Positions 25,701-33,156 of a DNA stretch of 44,937 nt are shown one piece after another. The stretch is from Cyclobacteriaceae bacterium (lineage in GTDB: Bacteria; Bacteroidota; Bacteroidia; Cytophagales; Cyclobacteriaceae), in the NCBI GenBank assembly GCA_025350305.1, contig JANXYC010000152.1:1-44937 (forward strand), in the 5' to 3' direction. Made by a program: the position numbers and the translations under genes. Numbering within the stretch: the first letter of the stretch is position 1; each line of letters starts with the position of its first letter. Under the pieces are notes generated by a model. It ran no database searches and had not been told where the DNA came from. It saw only the letters and a list, made by a program, of their open reading frames with translations.

Positions 25701-25875
25701 CGATAACACCCACAAACCGGCTTTTGGAAAGTTTGAGGAGCACTTCATCGCTTTGTCCTTCACGACCAAAGAAGAGATGGCTCTCTTCAATTTTGAACGG
25801 GCGCAACCCCGGGAACGGGTTGCTGGTGGTGACCTGCGAAGGGGCACCAGGTAGTTCGTCTACTTGCTGGCTCAT
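22717..25875 (-). CDS. nSTAND1 NTPase - transmembrane - coiled coil - WD40 propeller protein
   Basis: A 1052-residue protein. Residues 18-42 carry the nSTAND1 signature (NPFPGLRPF, HLFFGREGQ). The Walker A motif is GPSGSGKS (59-66) and the Walker B is YLILVDQFEEL (156-166). The STAND helical region follows to about 490. One transmembrane helix lies at about 505-528 (VFGILAIVALIALVYAFF). An Ala/Lys/Glu-rich coiled coil runs from 530 to 680. The C-terminus contains seven WD40-like blades (about 690-1030), including LYIWDI and VRLWNW strands. With the NTPase in the cytoplasm, the coiled coil and propeller would lie in the periplasm. STAND ATPases act as signalling switches and scaffolds, often in conflict systems. 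It is 5 bp after the TIR-like gene and 8 bp before the barrel gene. The single membrane anchor between NTPase and propeller is the most telling feature. Confidence 0.92.
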   Translation of the reverse strand: MSQQVDELPGAPSQVTTSNPFPGLRPFKIEESHLFFGREGQSDEVLLKLSKSRFVGVIGPSGSGKSSFIYCGVLPILYGGFLTDASPNWEVIVTRPGANPVDNLAESLLGAAKEYNQADPEDKKIKRTIVSTLLRSSSLGLVEAIQQSRRSEDVNYLILVDQFEELFRFKDSADPNSINETLGFVNLLMEAVNYEDSSIYVAITMRSDFIGDCAQFPELTRKINDSHYLIPQMTRDQKRRAIEGPVAVGGAKIAPRLTQQLLNDLGDNPDQLPILQHALMRTWSYWGRFKDYEGELLDLKHYEAIGTMTEALSMHANEAYDELDEEQQRICEIMFKAITEKRGENFGIRRPTRLNEIAAIADVSENDVAAVIEKFRAPGRSLVTPAHGVILGSKSMVDISHESLMRIWVRLKNWVDDEADAVQMYLRLAEAATQYQVGKAGLWRPPDLQLALNWQAKHRPTLVWGQRYNPAFERTMIFLEYSKKEWETEQRIKELEQKRRLQRARTTATVFGILAIVALIALVYAFFQNAAAQKARVTAEQQTVLAKAAQKEADKNAAEAKAQATRADEQAKIAADEAKKAKLAQADAEKAKAEALVNLDKANIAEAAAKRSALLAIQRQKEAEQATAEARAAQKEALRQQYVAQGKAMSVKSKELDKQPELEALMAQQAYKFNTKYLGNPFDNDIYNGLYKALDNPKFDDHLTRHLTGHDKGAARALVTRMQSKEIYSGGSDGRILRWTIQNNEWKADSIMGGRSREDYQVYALDISPDGNWLVAGGATTGDLTLNYIELYDLKNPGNGPKKIPGFSGVETLIYSLNENGAYVRDQAGMSIKFTDFNSVREVVKPKEKIHTIAISHDGKRLAGAGASGALYIWDITNNYAEKIAYKNPVDLTAIAFTPDPRRIMIGDETGEIKIITEDSNLPPRILSGHTAHIEEIVFNNASTFFATTSRDKSVRLWNWNKLADQPIVLSDGEEWVWSATFSPDDEQLMTGMHANAAKSSETIHVWPTKISTMAGSLCTYVSRNMSKDEWDNYVGNLPYEKTCENYPDNNK

Positions 25876-25880
25876 AGGAC

Positions 25881-27308
25881 TTATGGTTTAAATTCTTGTA
25901 AAAACATTTTCACTGATTCGGCAGACTTACGGCTATCGCCACTGATGAGGGTGACGTTTTGATTCTTGTAACTGTCCAGGCTGGTCTCGCTTACAATCGC
26001 TTTGCCTCGAATGGGTTTATTGCGACCGAAACCTGGGGCCTTCAAAAGATCCAGTACTTTCATCCGGACCCACTGGTCATTTACTTTTCCTTTATAAATA
26101 ATGGCGGCGTCGAAGTTTTTCAGATTTTCGATGTGCTTCTTGCGCACCTCCATAAGGTCACCCTCGAAGGCAGGGAATACGACTTCGAAACCGGACTTCT
26201 GAATAACATCTACCAGTGGCAGTACCTCCTGGTGGTCAACCTTGTCATGCATGAGGTAAATCGTTTTGCCAGACGTGACGAGATCAGCTTTTCTATTTTG
26301 GGCCGTCAGCAATTCTTCGCGCATGATATTCTTAAAGTCTTCCAGCGGGTTTTGAAGAATCTCTGCGCCTTCCTGAGCTTCGATGTCGCGTCGCAATGAA
26401 TCGATGAATGTTTTTTGTTTGTCGCTGGCATTTCTAAGATTGGGGGCGATCCAAATGAGTCGTGAAAATTCTTCCTTTCGGGAACGTTTTATGACAGCAT
26501 GTTCTGCGGCGAGTTTATTCTGGATATCCACCACCGATCGATCGGACCCCTCCGGGATTTCACCGTAAGCGCTACCAATCAGGTGAATGGAAAGACTACA
26601 TTCCTCCAGGTCCTTGCGTACAATTCTTTCCAGTTCTTCGGTACGGGTAGGCAAGAGCTGGCCTGGCAATACCACATATCCATGACGTTGCAATTCCCGC
26701 CGGATGATATTTCGCTGAATAGACAGGTCATGGCCTGTTTCTGAGAGATAAATTGTCCTGCGTTTATAGATATTTTTTACTTCCGCTTTCGACTGGCCTT
26801 TCAACACAATCAAAACTTCATGAATGTCATACACGAGGTCCACCATCTTCATCCAATATTGTTTCTCTGCCTCGAGACTGAAGAAATCGGTGTATTCCTT
26901 CATTAGTCCCGTTTCGTTATCGACCTGATACATATCGTAATTCAATAAATCACGAAGGCGGGGAGGTTGTTCTTGCGCAGTTAGTGGGGATTTAAGCACT
27001 TTGAAAACACGGCCAATTTTTGATCCGCTGGTTGCTTTATAATACGACTCCACGGTGTCCAGGCACCGACCCGATTGAGCAAACTCTTTTGAAAGAATTG
27101 TCACCAGCACTGCCGCATTGTCCATGGTCGAGGCTGTGAAATCATCATACTCCGACTTCACTACTACGTTTATCTTTTCACCCAGCACCTGATAGAGCAT
27201 GAGATCCAGAAATTTCTTGAACTGGGAAATCCATCCGCTCTCATTTTTTTTGCCGCTGTCGTTATCTTTTTCAGCAAAGGTGATTAATACATCAATGTCA
27301 TAAGTCAT
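25881..27308 (-). CDS. Triple TIR-like / DUF4062-like domain protein
   Basis: A 475-residue soluble protein with three Rossmann-like segments of TIR type. Domain 1 (1-115) starts YDIDVLITFAEKD and has VLVTILSKEFAQSGRCLDT, where the WCxxE motif of NAD-cleaving TIR domains is replaced by RCLDT. Domain 2 (about 181-300) reads RRTIYLSET, IIRRELQRHGYVVLP, CSLSIHLIGSAYGEIPEG, a DUF4062/TIR-like pattern. Domain 3 (about 346-470) reads KTIYLMHDKVDHQEV, FEVVFPAFEG, FDAAIIYKGK, another receiver/TIR-like fold. Without the catalytic Glu in domain 1 it is probably a scaffold or adaptor rather than an NADase. It sits 5 bp before the nSTAND1 gene, so they are cotranscribed and probably interact. No signal peptide or membrane segment is seen. 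Confidence 0.82.
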   Translation of the reverse strand: MTYDIDVLITFAEKDNDSGKKNESGWISQFKKFLDLMLYQVLGEKINVVVKSEYDDFTASTMDNAAVLVTILSKEFAQSGRCLDTVESYYKATSGSKIGRVFKVLKSPLTAQEQPPRLRDLLNYDMYQVDNETGLMKEYTDFFSLEAEKQYWMKMVDLVYDIHEVLIVLKGQSKAEVKNIYKRRTIYLSETGHDLSIQRNIIRRELQRHGYVVLPGQLLPTRTEELERIVRKDLEECSLSIHLIGSAYGEIPEGSDRSVVDIQNKLAAEHAVIKRSRKEEFSRLIWIAPNLRNASDKQKTFIDSLRRDIEAQEGAEILQNPLEDFKNIMREELLTAQNRKADLVTSGKTIYLMHDKVDHQEVLPLVDVIQKSGFEVVFPAFEGDLMEVRKKHIENLKNFDAAIIYKGKVNDQWVRMKVLDLLKAPGFGRNKPIRGKAIVSETSLDSYKNQNVTLISGDSRKSAESVKMFLQEFKP

Positions 27309-27330
27309 AACTCAATAAGTTTTAAAAAAA

Positions 27331-30300
27331 TTAGACCCCTACTTTTTTATCCTTTGTCACATTTCTAACAAGTCCTTGCACCAGTTCATGGTGCTTGGCC
27401 ATGACGAAATAAAAATCTGCCAGGTTGATACGGAATACAATGGATCGTTCAATTGCTTCTGCTTCCGTGATTTTGATAGGATCACCTTCCTGAAATAAAT
27501 CACCGAAAACTGAGCCTTTTTTCATGGTGCCCACTTCGGATGCGCCTTCTTTCAACTTCACTACTCCATGTGCTACGATCAGGATCGGGCGGTTCTCGTC
27601 AGGATTGTTGAACACCATCTTGTCGCTGGCCTTTAGGTCAACCGGGACGATCTTATCGGCAAGGTCGCTGAGTATGGATCCCGGAATACCTTGAAACACA
27701 GCGAGCGATTTGATAAACATAACCATTTCAATTCCCAGGTAGAAGCCGTCGTCCAGGCCATCCAACAATTGGTTATTTTCAATGGATGAGTCAAGGAATT
27801 TCTTATCGCGAAGTGGCAGCCGGTCCGATACGACCTTATACTGGGCCTTGTCTTTATTGTAGATAACCCAGGCGGCCGTTTCCTGTAAGAGCCTGTCTGG
27901 ATTAAACATCTGACCAATCAGTCCCCGGCTTACCCGGAATTCCGGAATAAATGCTGAAGAGTAAACCGCACACATTTTTGTCCAACGATTGTTCAGATTA
28001 AAGTCACGGTTTAAAATATAATTAACTACCTGTACCGGATTGTAGTTTTCCCGTGGAAAATAAATTTGGAGCCGGTTCATTTTTTCTTTTACGGCGATAT
28101 CATCAAAGAGTGGCAGGAGTTTCGGTTTCACTTCCTGATCGACAAACAAGTCCATCAACTCCAAGGCATAGGCAATTCCATCCGCTGTACCTGTCTCCAC
28201 ATTTTCACGAACCAACTGAACGGATTGTGGATCATAAAGAATAGACATCAACAGGGATATCTGGTCATAGTTATCCCTCAATTCTTCCCGTAAGGCAGCT
28301 TTCAGCAATTCAAAGTGCACTACCTCCGGAAGTTCCTCCTGTGCACAAAGGTTCCATAGCGTTTTACCTACTTCCGTATCCAACAGGTCGATTACTTGCC
28401 GGCGCTCCCGGCCTTTGGCACTGTAGTTTGTGAACCGCAGCGAGTAGAAGATTTGTTTCACAACCCGCTTATCCGGGTAGTCTGACTTTTTCCATAATAG
28501 CTGCCAGGCTTCTTCGCCGCCGATGTGACCGATGATCTGCACAATCTTGAGCATCACCTGGTCGGTCTGCCCGGATTTGTAAAAGGCTGTATCCAATACT
28601 TGTAAAGCTGCGGCACCGGATTCTTTCAACGCTGCTGTAACCTGGTTGCTGTACATGGGTGATGAAAGCATATCGATCATCACGGGCCATGTTTCAGGCC
28701 GTTTCACCTTTCGCGCCGTGAGGATTGCTTCCCCGCGGACTTTCTGATCGGCGTCGCGCAAGAGCTCCAGCAAAATAAAGATAGTACGTTGGCTGACGAG
28801 TTTTCTCAATAACTTGGCAGCCAATACCCGATCGGACTGCCGCACCGATTTCCCGAGTTTCATTAACTTATCGGCCGAGATCGAAAGAAGATCACTGTCT
28901 TCTGAAGCCCCGGCTGCCTGCCTGGCCAGGTCAAGCATTTCGCTGTCGCTCTGTTGACTGCCGAGGCCCAGTTCTTCAATTTTTTCCTGTGCAAATTTTT
29001 TGACTTTTCGGAGATCGCTTTCGGCCAACTTCATAATGGAGGTTTCAAAGAGAGCCGGCTCTAATTTCTCCATCAGCTTTAATCCATAGATTACCTTTTC
29101 TTCAGCGGTACTGTTTAACTCTTTTTCAAGAACGCTGTTGAGGGTGAACTCACGTGTAACGTGGCCCTCCACCGATGCCCTGTTTCTCTGAAGTGAATTT
29201 TGAAGGGTTTTCCGATAACCCTGGTACATTTTGTTGGTGACGAAGTACCAGATCAACAATAGCGGAAGGGTGAATGCTGTGATGGACAACAAATTAAAAA
29301 TCTTGAATTGGTTAATGAAGATGATCAACGCACCTGCGACAATGGTGGCCAATGCCGTGATGATGCCCTCTATCTTAGTTTGGGCGTCCAGCTTGATTGA
29401 TTTCTCAATTGGAACATAATAAAACTTAAATACCGGTGTATCGAGCGCATCCCGCAACGAGTTGATGACGAGCTTGCTCATGGCCACCATGATGAAGAAG
29501 AAGACGATTGAATCTCCGCCACCTTGGGTTGGATCATATCCAAAGAAATATCCTAACGCCAATGCAGCCGTTGTGAACAGGATGATCAGCAAAGGGTTAA
29601 TAAGAAGTGAGATCCGTAAACCATATTCTTCCTGAATTTTGTCGGTGGCAAACGTTGCAAACAAGAATCCAAAGATTACGACCGTTGCCTCAAACAGGCT
29701 AAGAAATACAGGGAGTTCAGTTGGTGTAAACTGCGTAGTTGTCAGGTTGTAAAAAGAGTAGTCAATGAATCGTAGCGCTGTAAAAGAGACCACAATAAAC
29801 ACAGAGAGCAGTACGATGTATCGGAAACTGAAGAACTTCCAGATCGTCAGTTTCTTGTTTTCTTTTTCGTCCAAAACCCCGGCTGTGGCAATCGCTGCTT
29901 TATGGAGGTATTTGTTAGAGAGGATTATGAATAATGCTAGGAAAATCACAAGACTCACAAGCCCAATGGTATACAGCGATTCTACGGGTACGCCAAAATT
30001 CAACATGATTGGGATGGTAAAGAAGGCCAGTATCTGTGCTATGTCCATACCCACGTCTACACTACCAATGACTCGCTTTTGCTGACGTAGCGTAAAAAGG
30101 CGGTTAAAAGCACCCCAGAAAACCAACTGACTGACGAATGTGAAGGGAAGGATAAGGGTAAAACCTAACCGGTAGAGTTGGCTTAGATCCTGCACGTAAT
30201 CCTTGCCAAATTCCAGGAATGCGGTGGCTGCTATTATAAGAAGCAGGAAAAAAGAAGCCAGATACCGAAACGGTATCCTGCCCATGAGGATATTAAAGAG

Positions 30301-30516
30301 GCCTGTAGCGATGAAACCTAATCCGCCACCCACCACCAGGGCGATTGGAAGTTCGTCTTTTTCGCTTATTAGGGGATCGCTTAGAAAAAGCGTCTGGGCG
30401 GCAACAGCAACGGTTGCCAGAAATAGGCCCATAAAAAAACTTATTGCAAGCAGAAGAGAAACGGGCCCAGTCTCCTCCGGTTCTACTCCTAAAAACTTGG
30501 TCAGCCGTTCTTGCAT
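27331..30516 (-). CDS. Npt/ATP-ADP-translocase-like 12-TM protein fused to HEAT repeats and cNMP-like domain
   Basis: A 1061-residue protein. The first ~430 residues contain 12 hydrophobic segments with the general layout of the nucleotide-transporter (NTT/Npt) branch of the MFS. About 435-560 is a charged linker. About 560-900 contains HEAT-like helix pairs (LLRDADQKVRGEAILTARKV, LQVLDTAF, IGHIGGEEAWQLLW). About 925-1050 resembles a cyclic-nucleotide-binding beta barrel (PILIVAHGVVKLKEG, GSVFGDLFQEGD), but the Arg of the phosphate-binding cassette is not obvious (ITEAEA follows). The protein may be a membrane sensor or transporter whose cytoplasmic HEAT/cNMP part docks other proteins. It is the first gene of the six-gene run, 22 bp before the TIR-like gene. 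No clear promoter consensus was found upstream. Confidence 0.87.
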   Translation of the reverse strand: MQERLTKFLGVEPEETGPVSLLLAISFFMGLFLATVAVAAQTLFLSDPLISEKDELPIALVVGGGLGFIATGLFNILMGRIPFRYLASFFLLLIIAATAFLEFGKDYVQDLSQLYRLGFTLILPFTFVSQLVFWGAFNRLFTLRQQKRVIGSVDVGMDIAQILAFFTIPIMLNFGVPVESLYTIGLVSLVIFLALFIILSNKYLHKAAIATAGVLDEKENKKLTIWKFFSFRYIVLLSVFIVVSFTALRFIDYSFYNLTTTQFTPTELPVFLSLFEATVVIFGFLFATFATDKIQEEYGLRISLLINPLLIILFTTAALALGYFFGYDPTQGGGDSIVFFFIMVAMSKLVINSLRDALDTPVFKFYYVPIEKSIKLDAQTKIEGIITALATIVAGALIIFINQFKIFNLLSITAFTLPLLLIWYFVTNKMYQGYRKTLQNSLQRNRASVEGHVTREFTLNSVLEKELNSTAEEKVIYGLKLMEKLEPALFETSIMKLAESDLRKVKKFAQEKIEELGLGSQQSDSEMLDLARQAAGASEDSDLLSISADKLMKLGKSVRQSDRVLAAKLLRKLVSQRTIFILLELLRDADQKVRGEAILTARKVKRPETWPVMIDMLSSPMYSNQVTAALKESGAAALQVLDTAFYKSGQTDQVMLKIVQIIGHIGGEEAWQLLWKKSDYPDKRVVKQIFYSLRFTNYSAKGRERRQVIDLLDTEVGKTLWNLCAQEELPEVVHFELLKAALREELRDNYDQISLLMSILYDPQSVQLVRENVETGTADGIAYALELMDLFVDQEVKPKLLPLFDDIAVKEKMNRLQIYFPRENYNPVQVVNYILNRDFNLNNRWTKMCAVYSSAFIPEFRVSRGLIGQMFNPDRLLQETAAWVIYNKDKAQYKVVSDRLPLRDKKFLDSSIENNQLLDGLDDGFYLGIEMVMFIKSLAVFQGIPGSILSDLADKIVPVDLKASDKMVFNNPDENRPILIVAHGVVKLKEGASEVGTMKKGSVFGDLFQEGDPIKITEAEAIERSIVFRINLADFYFVMAKHHELVQGLVRNVTKDKKVGV

Positions 30517-30745
30517 GGGTTTTGCAGGTTTAAAGTCGAGATGAAATATCTAACAATTCACCGAAAATTCCTATTAACTCCCTGATTTCAGGTTTTAATA
30601 TTTAATATCTGGCTAATAATGGGTTAGAGTTTAAAAGGAAAAACTACTTGAATAGCGTGTCGAATAATTCTGTTTTTTTATCAAAGCTTTTTTTCATCTT
30701 CTGCGGGAATTTATTCACTAAAAATTTCAGACAATCAACTGGTTA
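30517..30745. other. AT-rich gap between queA and the transporter-like gene
   Basis: A 229-bp region between two minus-strand genes. It should carry the end of queA transcription and the promoter of the six-gene run, but I see neither a proper hairpin with a T-run nor an exact TAnnTTTG box. No gene is supported in it. Confidence 0.6.
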
Positions 30746-31942
30746 TCAGGGGAGCAGAAGGGAGCTATCACCGTAACTTAGAAATCGATACTTTTTATTC
30801 AGGGCTTCCTGGTAGATTTTCCTCCAATCCGACCCTATAAACGTAGCAAGCAATAAGAGCAGGGTGGATTCAGGTTGGTGAAAATTGGTAATCAAACCCT
30901 GGCAAATTCGGAAGCGATAGCCAGGGAAAATGTAAATGGATGTTTGACCAACCAATTCGGTTAAGCCTTTTTTTTCCATGGTTGCCAGAATGATTTCAGC
31001 CGCTTCCTTTGGAGAAGGCAGTACTCCAACAGGTTTATAAGGGAAATGCTGATCAATAATGAAGGATGCGCCAGGTTCTTCCAGCAATTTTACTGCATAC
31101 CAGTAAAGACTTTCAAGGGTCCGCATGGCTGTTGTGCCAACTGCAATGATTTTTTTTCCCTCAAGCAAAAGGTTCTTTATGGTGTTTTTGTGTATAATAA
31201 TCTGTTCAGAATGCATGGTATGTTCCACGGCATTTGCCTTTTTCACCGGAAGGAATGTCCCTGCGCTTACATGAAGGGTAAGAAAATCAGTAGCAATGCC
31301 TTTCGATCTTATTTTCTCGAGGACCCTTTCTGTAAAGTGCAGTCCGGCTGTAGGGGCAGCAACGGCCCCCGCTAAGTAAGAGTAAACTGTTTGGTATCGT
31401 TCTTTGTCCGAGGCCTCCGCTTTTCTCTTAATGTAAGGTGGCAACGGCACACTACCGGCAGCCTGTAGAATTTCTGCAAAGGACAGATTCGCTGGAGTCC
31501 ATGAAAATTCAACCAATCCATTTTGATTATCGGTAAGGAGTGCAAAAAGGGTTATCGCCTCTATTTTTTTTTGCAAGACAAGGCCATTCGTCCACCTTTT
31601 CAAATTGCCAATCGTGCATTTCCAGGTTGATCCGCCGATGGATGTCAAAGCAGAAGACAAGAGGGCAGAAGGGAAAACAGGTTGTAAAAGAAAAACCTCA
31701 ATGGATGCGCCAGTCGCTTTTTCAAAAAGGAATCTTGCCGGGATAACCTTCGTGTTATTAAAGAATAAAATAGTGTTATTTGGCAGTAAATCAGGTAATT
31801 GAGAAAATAATTTATGAGAGATTTCACCGCGATCATACACAAGCATTTTCGCATTGTCGCGATCCGGAAGCGGGTAAAGCGCAATTCTTTCTTCGGGTAA
31901 ATTGTAGGTGTAATCCATCAGGTTGATGGCGGGCAGTTTCAT
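30746..31942 (-). CDS. queA: QueA, S-adenosylmethionine:tRNA ribosyltransferase-isomerase
   Basis: A 398-residue enzyme that transfers and isomerises the ribosyl group of SAM onto 7-aminomethyl-deazaguanine at tRNA position 34, the penultimate step of queuosine synthesis. The signature segments are YNLPEERIALYPLPDRDNAKML, FFNNTKVIPAR, AAPTAGLHFT, HVSAGTFLPVK, AVGTTAMRTLE, and the C-terminal LITNFHQPESTLLLLLATFIG and YGDSSLLL. The length is about 50 residues above the common ~345-residue form, with the extra sequence in the middle. ATG 31942 was chosen over the TTG at 31954 because the latter lies in a perfect -7 box. ATG 31918 (MDYTYNLPEERIA) is also possible. It is divergent from menC. Confidence 0.95.
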   Translation of the reverse strand: MKLPAINLMDYTYNLPEERIALYPLPDRDNAKMLVYDRGEISHKLFSQLPDLLPNNTILFFNNTKVIPARFLFEKATGASIEVFLLQPVFPSALLSSALTSIGGSTWKCTIGNLKRWTNGLVLQKKIEAITLFALLTDNQNGLVEFSWTPANLSFAEILQAAGSVPLPPYIKRKAEASDKERYQTVYSYLAGAVAAPTAGLHFTERVLEKIRSKGIATDFLTLHVSAGTFLPVKKANAVEHTMHSEQIIIHKNTIKNLLLEGKKIIAVGTTAMRTLESLYWYAVKLLEEPGASFIIDQHFPYKPVGVLPSPKEAAEIILATMEKKGLTELVGQTSIYIFPGYRFRICQGLITNFHQPESTLLLLLATFIGSDWRKIYQEALNKKYRFLSYGDSSLLLP

Positions 31943-31951
31943 AGCAAGGGT

Positions 31952-31959
31952 CAAAATTA
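31952..31959 (-). promoter_or_regulatory. Candidate -7 box of queA (TAATTTTG)
   Basis: A perfect TAnnTTTG match on the minus strand, ending 10 bp before ATG 31942. A start of transcription a few bases downstream would leave an almost leaderless mRNA, or one starting at ATG 31918. No -33 TTTG was identified. Confidence 0.35.
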
Positions 31960-32008
31960 GAAGGCAGATTGTATTTGCCGAACATCAGGCCCATATTCGT
32001 AGGATTAT

Positions 32009-33091
32009 ATGTCGCTTCAAGCATCTTTTTTTAAGAAAACTTTCCATTTCGCTTTTCAGGCCCGAACTTCCCGTGGTTCAATGACCAAAAGGGATTCCTG
32101 GTTTCTAAAAGTCTGGGACCAGCAAAACCCGGAGTTATTTGGAATAGGCGAGGCTGGGCCACTGCCCGGATTAAGTCTGGAGAAGCCAGAGGAGGTAGAG
32201 CAACAACTCACTGAAGTGGTGAGCAAGATTGCAAAAATCAATGCACCGCAACATTTGAATTCATTGTATGAAATTCATGACTTCTTCGGATCATCCGCAC
32301 TTTCTTCGTCGGTACTGTTTGCCCTTGAAACTGCGATGCTTGATTTGAAGAATGGCGGTAATCGATTGATCTATAGAAATAATTTTCTTGCGGGACAGCC
32401 TCTGCCTATCAATGGGCTCATCTGGATGGGCGGTCTTGATATCATGCTTCAGCAGGTGAGTATCAAGTTATACGAAGGTTTTTCCTGCATAAAACTGAAA
32501 ATAGGAGGTATCAATTTCGAAAAAGAACTTGACATCTTGCAGTTTATCAGGCGGAAGTATTTCAGGGACACGGTGACCATACGGCTGGACGCAAACGGCT
32601 CCTTCAAGCCTGAGGATGCTCTTAATAAACTTTTGAACTGTTCAAGGTTTGATGTTCATTCGATTGAGCAACCCTTGAAGCCAGGCTCACCGCTACTCCC
32701 TGAGCTATGTAAGAAGTCACCTATACCGATTGCTCTCGATGAAGAGTTGATAGGAGTTGTCGACAAGCAAAAGAAAATCGAGCTTTTGGAAAGGATTCAA
32801 CCTCCGTACATTATTCTGAAGCCAAGTCTTCATGGTGGCTTGCTGGGCTGCGAGGAATGGATTGCCTTGGCAGAAGAGCGAAAGATTGGTTGGTGGATCA
32901 CATCCGCATTGGAAAGCAACATCGGGCTAAATGCCCTGGCCCAGTTTACCGCCAATTACCCGGTAACAACACACCAGGGTCTGGGGACGGGATCGATATA
33001 TAGCGACAATATTGCCTCACCGTTGGAGGTTCGCAAAGGAACGTTGGTTCATAATTCCCAAGAAAATTGGGATTTGTCAGAATTAAACTAA
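32009..33091 (+). CDS. menC: MenC, o-succinylbenzoate synthase (enolase superfamily)
   Basis: A 360-residue enolase-superfamily enzyme. The catalytic set of the muconate-lactonising/OSBS type is complete: KxK lysines in IKLKIGG (Lys 162, Lys 164), metal ligands Asp 194 (RLDANGSF), Glu 220 (SIEQPL) and Asp 244 (ALDEEL), and Lys 271 (ILKPSL). It dehydrates SHCHC to o-succinylbenzoate in menaquinone synthesis. Close relatives can be dipeptide epimerases or N-acylamino-acid racemases, but the position opposite menE, menB, menD, menF and menI makes MenC the best call. It is on the plus strand, separated from the other men genes by a regulator gene. A weak box (TGTATTTG, 31970-31977) might be its promoter. 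Confidence 0.9.
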   Translation: MSLQASFFKKTFHFAFQARTSRGSMTKRDSWFLKVWDQQNPELFGIGEAGPLPGLSLEKPEEVEQQLTEVVSKIAKINAPQHLNSLYEIHDFFGSSALSSSVLFALETAMLDLKNGGNRLIYRNNFLAGQPLPINGLIWMGGLDIMLQQVSIKLYEGFSCIKLKIGGINFEKELDILQFIRRKYFRDTVTIRLDANGSFKPEDALNKLLNCSRFDVHSIEQPLKPGSPLLPELCKKSPIPIALDEELIGVVDKQKKIELLERIQPPYIILKPSLHGGLLGCEEWIALAEERKIGWWITSALESNIGLNALAQFTANYPVTTHQGLGTGSIYSDNIASPLEVRKGTLVHNSQENWDLSELN

Positions 33092-33102
33092 AAATTTTAG
33101 TT
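33086..33102. promoter_or_regulatory. Perfect palindrome, candidate operator O1
   Basis: AACTAAAA, one central base, TTTTAGTT: a perfect 8-bp inverted repeat overlapping the menC stop codon. The same core (ACTAAA/TTTAGT) recurs 54 bp downstream at O2. The pair brackets a candidate promoter in front of the small gene and the XRE-S24 regulator. Confidence 0.6.
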
Positions 33103-33108
33103 AAATAA

Positions 33109-33140
33109 TTTGCAAAATTTGGATATTCAACCTTCATTTG
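33109..33140 (+). promoter_or_regulatory. Candidate promoter of the small gene and XRE-S24 regulator
   Basis: TTTG (33109-33112), a 20-bp spacer and TTCATTTG (33133-33140) match the Bacteroidota -33/-7 pattern with one mismatch in the -7 box. It lies exactly between the two palindromes. Confidence 0.4.
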
Positions 33141-33155
33141 ACTAAATATTTTAGT
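33141..33155. promoter_or_regulatory. Imperfectly spaced palindrome, candidate operator O2
   Basis: ACTAAA, three central bases, TTTAGT. It starts directly after the -7 box, where transcription would begin, and ends 1 bp before ATG 33157. A repressor bound here would block the promoter. The 54-bp centre distance to O1 is about five helical turns. Confidence 0.55.
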
Positions 33156-33156
33156 T

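Noticed and set aside
25881-27308. Thoeris- or CBASS-type defence system
   Set aside because: No SLOG (ThsA), cyclase or effector gene of those systems is present; TIR-like domains appear catalytically altered, and the neighbours are envelope proteins.
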